From Pirellulales bacterium (lineage in GTDB: Bacteria > Planctomycetota > Planctomycetia > Pirellulales > JAEUIK01), in assembly GCA_019694455.1 (NCBI GenBank), contig JAIBBY010000013.1, positions 1-64,000 on the forward strand: a DNA stretch of 64,000 nt, written 5' to 3'. The notes beneath the pieces are model-generated. The model searched no databases, was not told the origin of the DNA, and was given only the letters and a program-made list of their open reading frames with translations. Both the position numbers and the translations under genes were made by a program. Of the stretch, positions 35,856 to 43,605 are shown piece by piece; position 1 is the first letter of the stretch, and each line of letters opens with the position of its first letter.

Positions 35856-36227
35856 GACCGCCTCCCTGCGTTGCCGAAAATCCGGAGAGCCGTCTCCGAA
35901 TTGCTGACGTGGGACGGCCAGGGCCCTTCAGTTGCCTACCGATCTACCGCGCAGCTATCTCTATGTGTCGGTAACAGCCGCGGCAGAGTCCCAAGGAAAG
36001 CGCTGCGCCGCCTAATAACCCTTGGTCGATGGCCACTCGCATTGGCCCCTGCCAACGAATGTGTCGATCGTGCCGCTTAAGCGGATTGCAACAGTCGGAG
36101 GAAGGCTGTGGAATGGGGCGCAGCCCACTTCCCCGCGACGGCGCCGCCAGACCGATAGACGTACCAGTTAAGACAGCGGGGCGCTACGGCCATTTTGAAT
36201 CGCCACCTGATTGACGAGCAACGCTCC
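35856..36227. other. Divergent intergenic region
   Basis: A 372-bp gap between the SppA-like gene (minus strand) and the ABC ATPase gene (plus strand). It must hold both promoters. I see no gene and no convincing repeat in it. Confidence 0.4.
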
Positions 36228-36911
36228 ATGACCGCTGAAGCCATTATCCGCACCGAGCGTCTCGGCAAGACCTACCCTGATGGCAATGTTACCGCCGTCG
36301 CAGAAGTGAGCCTTCGCATCGCGCAGGGCGAGTATGTTGCCATTACTGGACCGAGCGGCAGCGGCAAGTCGACCTTGCTCCATTTGCTGGGGCTACTGGA
36401 CGAACCGACAACGGGAGAGCTGTTCTTCGAGGGACAGCCTGTTTCCCAAATGCGACGGCTGGATCGCGTACGCGCAACGCGCATTGGCTTTGTCTTTCAA
36501 GCGTTTCATTTGATCTCGGCGTTAACGGCGAGCGAAAACGTGCAGACGCCGATGTTCGAGGGTCCGCTGGGGCCGCGCGAACGCGCAGCCAAGGCAGCGC
36601 GACTGCTTGAGCAGGTAGGACTGGCAAATCGCGCTCACTATCTGCCGCTACGACTGAGCGCGGGGGAGCGCCAGCGCGTGGCAATTGCCCGCGCGCTGGC
36701 CAACGATCCGGTGCTGCTGTTGGCGGATGAGCCAACGGGCAATCTCGATAGCCAGAGCGGCGCCGAGATTCTGGATTTGTTCGCCCGATTTCGCGGCGAC
36801 GCCGATCGCACTCTGGTCATGATCACACATGACAACCTAGTTGCGGCGCGGGCTGATCGGGAGATCGGCTTACGCGACGGACGGATTGTGTCGGACGAGC
36901 CAAATCGCTAG
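36228..36911 (+). CDS. ABC transporter ATP-binding protein, LolD/MacB type
   Basis: From ATG 36228 the protein has 227 residues; a TTG at 36195 would add 11. Motifs: Walker A GPSGSGKSTLLHLLG, Q-loop FVFQAFHLI, signature LSAGERQRVAIARAL (Ala in place of Gly and Glu in place of Gln in LSGGQ), Walker B LLLADEPTGNLDS and switch His in MITHD. It belongs to the LolD/MacB/FtsE-like class that works with FtsX-fold permeases. The only such permease in the window is at 33350-34483, across the SppA-like gene and on the other strand. It would supply energy for that permease if they pair. Confidence 0.93.
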   Translation: MTAEAIIRTERLGKTYPDGNVTAVAEVSLRIAQGEYVAITGPSGSGKSTLLHLLGLLDEPTTGELFFEGQPVSQMRRLDRVRATRIGFVFQAFHLISALTASENVQTPMFEGPLGPRERAAKAARLLEQVGLANRAHYLPLRLSAGERQRVAIARALANDPVLLLADEPTGNLDSQSGAEILDLFARFRGDADRTLVMITHDNLVAARADREIGLRDGRIVSDEPNR

Positions 36912-36927
36912 CAACCAATTGGCGTCA

Positions 36928-36939
36928 GTTGCATGCAAC
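36928..36939. promoter_or_regulatory. 12-bp perfect palindrome GTTGCATGCAAC
   Basis: A perfect dyad in the 154-bp gap between the ABC ATPase gene and the next gene, about 127 bp before its start. It could be an operator for the three-gene set that follows; chance occurrence is not excluded. Confidence 0.25.
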
Positions 36940-37065
36940 CATGTTCTCGCTGTGCGAATGCGGCGCGGCTGCGGTAAGATATCGGCGGCGCGGAGCGTTC
37001 GCGGCCTTGCTTGCCCGCGGATTGGAAGCATCCGCGCGATAAAGAAACGTCGCAGGACGCCTATT

Positions 37066-37986
37066 ATGTCAAAAGGCTACGCCAGTTGGATTAGCATACT
37101 CGCTACTGGCGTCATTGTCGTGCTGAGCCTTGCGGTGGTTGCAGACGAGGGGGAGAGGCGAGCCGCCTTGCCCACCGGCATCGATATTCATCCCCGTGCA
37201 ATGGCGCGGATCAAACCAGGCGTCAAGATTGTTGACGGTGCGCCCGCAGGTTGGTCGCATCTGATTCTGTATGCCACGCCGCGACTGGCTGAGGGAGACG
37301 TGGCCAGTGTGCCCGCCTTGGCAGGACGATTGGCTTCGTTGTTGCGGCTAACCGTGCTGGCGGACGTATCGAAACATTCGGCGGAGAACTCCACAACCTA
37401 CACGCTGCGCAGCGTGGCGACTGGTTTGGCCATCGAAGCCGCGGACGGCAGCGTGATCGTCGCCAGCGATGCGCAGGGGGCGGCGGGACGCAAGCTCGAT
37501 TTTGTGGAACGGACGACACTTTCGCAGAGCGAGGTATCGCTCGACGCGGCGCGGCAAGTGGCGCGTACGCCGACCATGCTGGTCTTCGATGCGGAAGCGA
37601 TTATGTGGCTCGACGGCGAGCATCGAAAGGCAATCCAACGACATGCGGTGCTGGTCGAACCGAGCGATGGTCAGGTTGCCACACTGGTTTGGCTATTGGA
37701 GCCTGTGCCGCGCGGCGGGTGGCAGTTGCGGGGCGACGCGCTGCAGTGGTTGCCCGACGCCTGCCGTGAGGATCGCGCGTTGCATGTGGACGCGGACGAG
37801 TTTTTGTTTGGCATACCAACTCAAGAATCGTTCGCGCTGGTAAAACTGCCGACTGGCAAAGACATAAAGATGTCCGGCGGACTCAAGCGGCTTGCCGCCG
37901 CCGCATACGAGTCGAGCGATCAGGTTGTTGAGTTGGAGGACGCACTGCGCGCGGCGGTGGGTTGGCCCTCTGGCGAGCGACCATAG
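37066..37986 (+). CDS. Exported protein of unknown function
   Basis: A 306-residue protein from ATG 37066 (AGGA about 10 nt upstream). The N-terminus MSKGYASWISILATGVIVVLSLAVVADEG is a signal peptide or anchor. The rest is predicted soluble with no motif I recognise; landmarks are WSHLILYATPRLAEGDV, MLVFDAEAIMWLDGEHRKAIQRHAV and VWLLEPVPRGGW. No cysteine pairs or metal motifs stand out. It is followed after 20 bp by another unknown and then by the endonuclease/exonuclease/phosphatase gene, probably one operon. Upstream open frame to 36841 overlaps the ABC ATPase gene and is not counted. Confidence 0.72.
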   Translation: MSKGYASWISILATGVIVVLSLAVVADEGERRAALPTGIDIHPRAMARIKPGVKIVDGAPAGWSHLILYATPRLAEGDVASVPALAGRLASLLRLTVLADVSKHSAENSTTYTLRSVATGLAIEAADGSVIVASDAQGAAGRKLDFVERTTLSQSEVSLDAARQVARTPTMLVFDAEAIMWLDGEHRKAIQRHAVLVEPSDGQVATLVWLLEPVPRGGWQLRGDALQWLPDACREDRALHVDADEFLFGIPTQESFALVKLPTGKDIKMSGGLKRLAAAAYESSDQVVELEDALRAAVGWPSGERP

Positions 37987-38006
37987 GGCAAGCTGAGTCG
38001 CGAAAT

Positions 38007-38900
38007 ATGTCGCTCATTTCCACTTGTTTGTTGATGCACTTGGCGCTCACATCGTCATCGCCCACGCTGTTGGCCGAGTTGACGCACCAAGGGGTGAGGC
38101 TACACGGGGGAACGGTGGTACGGCTGCCAGAGCCGGCGCTGGCCGACGGTATTGACGCCACTGAACAATCGACAATTGTGAAGCGCGTGGCAGGCAAGTA
38201 TCCGCTCGATCGATTCCTGCGCGACGCGATTGTGGCCCCGTTCGTGCTGGACGTGAACTCAGTGGAGGACGCCGGGCAGCGGACAGGCCAACGAGTCGAT
38301 TTTTACTTTGTGGCATATGCCTCGCTCGACGCGCTGCTCGACGAAGCGGCGCTGCGTGATTTGTTCGGCATGAACGAATCGGATTCGAACCTCGCGACCC
38401 GACAGACGATACGAGCCCTCACTGCCGAAGAGCTGCGGGCGCGGAATCTGTCGCCCCGCAACCAAGCGGATCTGTTGGAGTCGTACGGCGTGATCGACGT
38501 GCCGATTTTGGAGCGCGTGCGTTTATCGGGCATTGGCTTTGGCGCGCGGCGAAATACGGAGGAGTCGATTATCGCGGCTTGGAAGTTGGATGAGCGGTTC
38601 GCCAATGACCCGCAATTCGCCAATCAATGGCGGCCAATCGTTCGCGACGCCGTGGGCCGCGACGTGTTGGGACCGCCGCAACCGTATGCGGGCGCCGGGG
38701 GCTACCTGAAAATCACGCGCCTGATTGAGCCGGCCGGAGCGCTGTTTGTCGAATGCCACTCGGTCTTCGATGAACCGCACGGTTGGTTCGACGGCAAGAA
38801 TCTCTTACGATCCAAACTACCGCTGATCGTGCAAGACAACGTGCGCACGCTGCGCCGCAAACTCGCCAACCTCTCGGCCCCGGAATCGAGCGCTCGATGA
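38007..38900 (+). CDS. Protein of unknown function, probably exported
   Basis: A 297-residue protein from ATG 38007 with a short hydrophobic N-terminus (MSLISTCLLMHLALTSSSP). It contains QRVDFYFVAYASLDALLDEAAL, RNTEESIIAAWKLDERF, and near the end GGYLKITRLIEPAGALFVECHSVFDEPHGWFDG followed by LPLIVQDNVRTLRRKL. I do not recognise the family. The gene is preceded by an unknown exported protein and its stop overlaps the start of the next gene as ATGA, so the two are translationally coupled. Confidence 0.72.
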   Translation: MSLISTCLLMHLALTSSSPTLLAELTHQGVRLHGGTVVRLPEPALADGIDATEQSTIVKRVAGKYPLDRFLRDAIVAPFVLDVNSVEDAGQRTGQRVDFYFVAYASLDALLDEAALRDLFGMNESDSNLATRQTIRALTAEELRARNLSPRNQADLLESYGVIDVPILERVRLSGIGFGARRNTEESIIAAWKLDERFANDPQFANQWRPIVRDAVGRDVLGPPQPYAGAGGYLKITRLIEPAGALFVECHSVFDEPHGWFDGKNLLRSKLPLIVQDNVRTLRRKLANLSAPESSAR

Positions 38901-40402
38901 AAGTTTCCTGGATTGTTGTTCTGCGTACAGGATGCGCCGCGCTGTTCATGCTGGCCGCGACATGCTCCGTAGCAGTTGAACAAAGGACCTGGACGCCGAT
39001 CGCCAGCATGGCCGCCGCCGAGGCGCATCAGGCAGTTGCGGCAGATGGTCAGTACGTCTACGCGGTCAACAGCACTCATGTCGCTCGCTATGACCGCACC
39101 ACGGGTCAGCGGATCGGGTTGAGCCAAGGCGCGGCGATTCATTTGAACAGCGCGTTCCTCGATCAAGGATTGTTGTACTGCGCGCATTCCAATCATCCGC
39201 AAACGCCGGAGTTGAGCCAGATCGTCGCACTCGATCCGGCCAACATGCAACTATCGACTTTTAAGGATTTTGGCGCCTTTGGCGGCAGCCTCACCTGGGC
39301 TGTTCGTAAAGAGGGGCATTGGTGGTGCAACTTCGCGCGTTACGGCAAGGAGAACTGCGAGACGTTTTTGGTTCAATTTGACGCCGATTGGAATGAACGC
39401 GGGCGCTGGACCTACCCGATGGAGGTCATTCGCCGGTTGGGACAGCGCAGCGTCTCTGGTGGCATTTGGAATGGCGATACACTGCTCGTCACCGGTCACG
39501 ACGATCCGGTGTTGTTTCGCTTGCGCGTGCCGCAGAAAGAGAAACTGCTTGAACTGGTTGCAACCGAGCCCGCGCCATTCGCCGGGCAGGGAATCGCCGT
39601 CGATCCACAGACGGGCGGATTGGTGGGAATCGATCGCGGTCAGCGGCAGGTGGTGTTTGCTGCAGCGCCGCAGGCGCAAGCCGAGAACACGCCAAGGCAA
39701 TTGCGCGTGCTGACCTATAACATCCATCACGGTGAAGGCCTGGATCGCAAGCTCGATTTGGAACGCATCGCCAAAGTGATTAGCGCGGCCGATCCTGACC
39801 TCGTCGCGCTGCAAGAGGTCGATCGAGAAGTGGGCCGAACTGGTCGTGTGGATCAGCCGGCCGAGCTGGCCCGGCTGACCAATCTACGCGTGGCCTTCGG
39901 CGGCAATCTGGCTTTGCAAGGTGGCGACTACGGCAACGCGATCCTTTCTCGATTGCCGATCTTGCGACAAACGAATCATCGCTTGCCCGGTGTGGCTGGC
40001 GTCGAGCCACGTGGTGTGCTGGAAGCGGCCATTCAAACGCCACAGGCGGATGAGCCACTCTTGTTCTATTGCACGCATTTTGATCATCAGAGCGACGAAA
40101 TACGGTTGAAATCGGCGCAGGCAGTTTGTGAACTTGTCGCAAATGTAGCCGACCGGGCAGCCATTTTGGCGGGCGACCTCAACGCGACCCCCAGTAGCGC
40201 CGTGCTCAAGCAACTAGGGCTGGAATGGCGCGTAGCCAATGCAGACGTCTTATTCACCAGTCCCGCTTCAAAACCGCGAAGGCAGATCGATTTTGTGCTT
40301 TACCGTCCGGGTGGAACTTGGCGGGTGATTGAGACGAAGGTGCTCGACGAAAGCGTGGCCTCGGACCACCGTCCGCTGTTGGCGGTTTTTGAACGGCGCT
40401 AG
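38897..40402 (+). CDS. Secreted endonuclease/exonuclease/phosphatase-family protein with N-terminal propeller-like domain
   Basis: A 501-residue protein starting in an ATGA overlap with the previous stop. It has a signal peptide (MKVSWIVVLRTGCAALFMLAATCSVA). Residues about 35-265 look like repeated beta-strand blades (DGQYVYAVNSTHVARYDRTTGQRIG). The C-terminal 240 residues are an EEP domain: LRVLTYNIHHGEGLD, LVALQEVDREVGRTG (metal Glu), NAILSRLPIL, FYCTHFDHQ, ILAGDLNATPSS, RQIDFVLYR and SDHRPLLAVFE (catalytic His). EEP enzymes cleave phosphodiester or phosphomonoester bonds in nucleic acids, lipids or inositol phosphates; the substrate is unknown here. The N-terminal propeller may bind the substrate or the cell wall. 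Confidence 0.9.
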   Translation: MKVSWIVVLRTGCAALFMLAATCSVAVEQRTWTPIASMAAAEAHQAVAADGQYVYAVNSTHVARYDRTTGQRIGLSQGAAIHLNSAFLDQGLLYCAHSNHPQTPELSQIVALDPANMQLSTFKDFGAFGGSLTWAVRKEGHWWCNFARYGKENCETFLVQFDADWNERGRWTYPMEVIRRLGQRSVSGGIWNGDTLLVTGHDDPVLFRLRVPQKEKLLELVATEPAPFAGQGIAVDPQTGGLVGIDRGQRQVVFAAAPQAQAENTPRQLRVLTYNIHHGEGLDRKLDLERIAKVISAADPDLVALQEVDREVGRTGRVDQPAELARLTNLRVAFGGNLALQGGDYGNAILSRLPILRQTNHRLPGVAGVEPRGVLEAAIQTPQADEPLLFYCTHFDHQSDEIRLKSAQAVCELVANVADRAAILAGDLNATPSSAVLKQLGLEWRVANADVLFTSPASKPRRQIDFVLYRPGGTWRVIETKVLDESVASDHRPLLAVFERR

Positions 40403-40433
40403 CGAGCGAAATCTCTGAAAAATTTTGCTGGCA

Positions 40434-40450
40434 CTGACATCTCATGTCAG
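40434..40450. promoter_or_regulatory. Palindrome CTGACA-N5-TGTCAG, copy 1
   Basis: Part of a longer perfect repeat CACTGACAT-CTC-ATGTCAGTG (40432-40452), 31 bp after the stop of the EEP-family gene. The same 6-5-6 core recurs at 40777, in front of the HTH regulator. Confidence 0.5.
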
Positions 40451-40553
40451 TGGCGACGGCTTAATGTCGACGATAATCGCTTTGACCCAAGCGGCGTTGC
40501 TATTGCAGCTCGCGCCGCGCATCGATCGCTGCTTCCGCACGATCGTTTGCTTG

Positions 40554-40585
40554 AGCGGCCGGGTGGTTTTTGCCACTCGGCCGCT
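40554..40585. other. Strong hairpin, 13-bp stem
   Basis: Arms AGCGGCCGGGTGG and CCACTCGGCCGCT pair over 13 positions with one G-U, with loop TTTTTG. No U-tract follows on either strand. It could be a factor-assisted terminator of the EEP gene or part of a non-coding RNA. Confidence 0.5.
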
Positions 40586-40767
40586 TCCATTTCGAGGTAA
40601 ATGTCCAGCGACGGGCACCGTCAGAAAAAAACAGGAGCGGCTGCCTCGTTGGGCGAATGCGGCGTGTGCCTGACGGCATCCGTCGCTTTCCCACCGCTCC
40701 TGCCAAGGGCGTCGAGAGCCCTCGAAAGGTCCGGCCCCGCCTTTTCTGTAACTTACCTCCGCGCGAG

Positions 40768-40802
40768 CGCGCCCCCCTGACACCAGATGTCAGGGGGGCG
40801 CG
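40768..40802. promoter_or_regulatory. Palindrome CTGACA-N5-TGTCAG, copy 2, inside a 15-bp inverted repeat
   Basis: Arms CGCGCCCCCCTGACA and TGTCAGGGGGGCGCG are exact reverse complements around CCAGA. The 6-5-6 core (40777-40793) is identical in arms and spacing to the copy at 40434. It ends 74 bp before the start of the HTH regulator, so an autoregulatory operator is a reasonable inference; a terminator role is less likely since no U-tract follows. Confidence 0.55.
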
Positions 40803-40876
40803 AAAAATTCTTCGTGTCAAAAATGTCATGGCATTCTCGACGATCCATTGGGGATCTCGGTTGATGGACGAATGCC

Positions 40877-41557
40877 ATGCACCAGTACGAGCGGTTATTG
40901 CGGATTTCGACGTTGCTCGTTCGCGAACCACAATCGACGTTCGAACTAGCCGACGCCTTTCATGTTAGCCAGCGAACGATTTTCCGCGATATTGCGCTGC
41001 TACGGCAGATGGGCATGGAGGTTTCGTATGATCCGCTAGATGGCGTTCTGCGGGCAAAAAACCACCAATTTCGCGATCTTTTCGAGGGGCATGGCGAGGC
41101 TCTGATCCACTTATTGGTTTGCGCCTACACTTCGCCGTTGTTTCAAACCAGCCGAACCATGTGGGCTGACCTGGAAATGTCCCTGTTGTCGCTTCTGCCC
41201 CGAGCCGAGCGCGATTTCTTGCTCGGCCTGCGCGAGTGCGCGCTCGGTGATGCGGCCAATGAATTCAACTTGAGCGTCATCCCGAGTATCCTAAGTGCTG
41301 CGGTGGAAGGCACTTCTATCGCAATCCGCTGGAAGGAACCCGGCCGAGGCATTGCCCTGCGGACGTATTTGCGCGACCTGGAGATCGAAAAACGGCATTC
41401 TCACTGGGGGGTATCGGCCGAGTCTTCCTTTCACCGTCGCCAGCACTTTTTCGCGTTCGACGATATCCAGCCGATGGACGAACCGATCGCAGCGACTCGT
41501 TGCGGATTGCGCCCCTCGCTCGCCAATGGCCCGCCGCACGCGCGACAGGCAAGTTGA
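40877..41557 (+). CDS. YafY/WYL-like HTH transcriptional regulator
   Basis: A 226-residue protein. The N-terminal HTH (residues 1-60) reads RLLRISTLLVREPQSTFELADAFHVSQRTIFRDIALLRQMG, a DeoR/HTH-11 type helix-turn-helix typical of WYL-domain regulators. The middle (80-190) has a weak resemblance to the WYL effector domain, with IAIRWKEPGRGIALRTYLRDLEIEKRHSHWGV where WYL proteins have their beta-barrel core; the Trp-Tyr-Leu tripeptide itself is not seen. The C-terminal 30 residues are rich in Arg, Pro and Ala. The upstream palindromes are candidate binding sites. The signal sensed is unknown. Confidence 0.8.
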   Translation: MHQYERLLRISTLLVREPQSTFELADAFHVSQRTIFRDIALLRQMGMEVSYDPLDGVLRAKNHQFRDLFEGHGEALIHLLVCAYTSPLFQTSRTMWADLEMSLLSLLPRAERDFLLGLRECALGDAANEFNLSVIPSILSAAVEGTSIAIRWKEPGRGIALRTYLRDLEIEKRHSHWGVSAESSFHRRQHFFAFDDIQPMDEPIAATRCGLRPSLANGPPHARQAS

Positions 41558-41824
41558 CAGCAGCGCGTTGACACGGGCGCATCGCCGTGCGAACTTAGCG
41601 GCCAGTTGAAAATAGCCCTAGACGGCTCAATTCAACGGGGTCATCACTTTGTGAGTTGACGCGCCTCTCTCCGCCTTCGTGTTCCGCGGTGCGTGCTAGT
41701 GAGCTTGATCTTGTAATCAGTGTCCGCCGCCTCCAGTACAGCGTGGAAGTTTTCCACCTGAGCGCGGTCATTGTCTTCGCGGGCAGCTCACTGTCATTTT
41801 GTCCCTCACTTCCGCGGATTTACC

Positions 41825-42433
41825 ATGCGCTCCATTCTGCTATCGCTTGTTGGTTTGATTTTAATCTCTCTGCTGTGGGCAGGTCGTCGCGCCGAAGCCG
41901 GCGTGATCCTTTCGTTGCCGAATATCGTGGCTGGACCAGACGAACTGGCCGATCCCTTGTACTTGGATGTGGGCCTTGAGGTCGTGGGGCAAGTCCCGGA
42001 CTTGGCGTCGTACAACGTCGGCTTGAAGGTCGCCCCCTCGCCCGGCGTACAACTCACCGGCGCGATCGAGGCGCCCAATGCGGTGTTTTCAGGGAAGACA
42101 CCATTGGTTTTCGAGGCCGGCGAAGGGCTGCTGATCTTCGACATTCTCGATGTCGGCGATCAAGCGCCAATCTCCAGCGGAATGAACCTAACGCGCGTGC
42201 GATTGCAGGTTGATTCGTTGTCGACGCGCGGCGTCTTTCAATTCTCGTTCACGCCGGACGAGACGATGTTGGTGACCCGCGACGGCACGGAGATTCCGAT
42301 CGATGGGCTGGTTGGCGGCAGCGTCACTATTGTCCCAGAGCCCGCGACCGCGGTGACCTTGGGCATGGGGGGCGCCTTGCTGTTGGCGATGGCCTCGGCC
42401 TGCCGGACGCGAAGCATCTCGCGACCGCACTAG
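41825..42433 (+). CDS. PEP-CTERM surface protein
   Basis: A 202-residue protein from ATG 41825 with signal peptide MRSILLSLVGLILISLLWAG. A beta-rich domain follows (cohesin-like pattern: LYLDVGLEVVGQ, LASYNVGLKVAPSPG, LTRVRLQVDSL). It ends with the sorting signal VPEPATAVTLGMGGALLLAMASACRTR: PEP motif, hydrophobic helix, basic tail. Such proteins are processed by exosortase; no exosortase gene is in the window. Its stop overlaps the stop of the convergent dockerin-like gene (CTAG). Confidence 0.87.
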   Translation: MRSILLSLVGLILISLLWAGRRAEAGVILSLPNIVAGPDELADPLYLDVGLEVVGQVPDLASYNVGLKVAPSPGVQLTGAIEAPNAVFSGKTPLVFEAGEGLLIFDILDVGDQAPISSGMNLTRVRLQVDSLSTRGVFQFSFTPDETMLVTRDGTEIPIDGLVGGSVTIVPEPATAVTLGMGGALLLAMASACRTRSISRPH

Positions 42434-43422
42434 CCGATATCCACGATGCACTGGGCGACATTCGATGCCAGGCCCTGCGCGTCGACCGTGCTGGCGGTCA
42501 CGAGACCGGTCGATCCGGTCGGAATACTGGTTACGAACGCGAACTCGCCATTGGAATTGGTGGTTGTCGAGCCTTGTACCAAGCCGCCAAAGGTCACGGT
42601 TAATCCGCTTGGTGATTCATCTTGGACAAAGCCGGTAAATCGCCAGTCGGTGGGGCTTAGCTGCAGGCCTTGCAGTTGAAATACCAGTGGCTGGTCGTTG
42701 TTGGTGCCCGCGGGCTGACCGGCCGGCAAGCTGTTGAACTGGCGATTCTGCACCAGCACAGCGTCGTTGCCGAGAATGACGCCGCTACCGTTGACATCGA
42801 GTAACGGCGAATAACCAGGACTGTTGGTGTTGAGGAACTGCGCGTTCTGCACAACGACCGCGTCGTTGCCGAGCACCATACCCGAACGGTTGACATCGCC
42901 GGGCAGCACATTGAACGCGAACTGAAAATCACCGCCCGCGACACCATTGCCGCTGGTGGTGCTGACGTTGTTGGTCCATTCGCCGTCGAGCGCATTGCCT
43001 GCGGTGTCGCGCACCGGGTCGTAGCCATCTCCCGCCAGGTCGATCAACAAACGGTCTTTGGCGATCGCCGACGACAACGTCCAGGTGGCGGTGTAAGTCG
43101 CCGCGTCATAGGAGAAATTGGCGAAGCTGTATTGCGACACATTCACCCCGGTGAGCGATAGATCGTACTGGTCGATCACCACATCGCGGTCAAAGCGGAT
43201 TTTGACCTGATTGATGTTGGTCCAGGGCTGCTCGTCGGTTTGCGCGGCCGAACCCGTGGGAATCTGGTAGCCACCGGAGCCCAGGCCGGCCGATTGCAAA
43301 TACGATGTGAACCCACTCGACCAGGAGGTGCTGGAAAGCAGCACGCCAACCACCTGGGGCGCATTGGTGGCCGCATATCGCTCTTCCAGTTGTTGAAACG
43401 AAAAATGACGTGGCCGGCGCAT
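42430..43422 (-). CDS. Surface protein with two dockerin-like calcium loops and N-terminal LE-x-R motif
   Basis: A 330-residue protein from ATG 43422. The N-terminus MRRPRHFSFQQLEERYAATN carries the planctomycete FxxLExR motif found at the start of many giant or surface proteins. An Ig-like/CARDB-like strand region follows. Two near-identical dockerin-type loops occupy about residues 185-240: DVNRSGMVLGNDAVVVQNAQF and DVNGSGVILGNDAVLVQN, each with Asp-x-Asn-x-Ser-Gly calcium ligands. A C-terminal beta-domain (VTFGGLVQGSTTTNSNGEF) ends the protein. It is probably exported and calcium-stabilised; the binding partner is unknown. Frame upstream of 43422 to 43530 is open but the LE-R start fits the family. 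Confidence 0.82.
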   Translation of the reverse strand: MRRPRHFSFQQLEERYAATNAPQVVGVLLSSTSWSSGFTSYLQSAGLGSGGYQIPTGSAAQTDEQPWTNINQVKIRFDRDVVIDQYDLSLTGVNVSQYSFANFSYDAATYTATWTLSSAIAKDRLLIDLAGDGYDPVRDTAGNALDGEWTNNVSTTSGNGVAGGDFQFAFNVLPGDVNRSGMVLGNDAVVVQNAQFLNTNSPGYSPLLDVNGSGVILGNDAVLVQNRQFNSLPAGQPAGTNNDQPLVFQLQGLQLSPTDWRFTGFVQDESPSGLTVTFGGLVQGSTTTNSNGEFAFVTSIPTGSTGLVTASTVDAQGLASNVAQCIVDIG

Positions 43423-43605
43423 GAATAGTCCCTCTGTGAATGCCCTCAATGATCGGGGTGCGAGGGCTGCTGGATCCACGATGACCACAATGCGCCGCTC
43501 ACCAAGGACAATGTCGAGCAGAGCGGCCAAGAATTGACAGCATGTGTGTCAATCGAAACGAACGTGCCGATCGTTCGGACTCAACGTGGCTGTTCGCTCA
43601 AGAAG

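Larger units (their letters stand above)
40403..40876. other. Structured 474-bp intergenic region
   Basis: No convincing gene. It contains two copies of the palindrome CTGACA-N5-TGTCAG, a 13-bp-stem hairpin at 40554-40585 and a pair of 9-bp arms (CAGGAGCGG at 40632 and CCGCTCCTG at 40694) enclosing a smaller GACGG/CCGTC stem. These are listed separately where strong. Confidence 0.5.
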
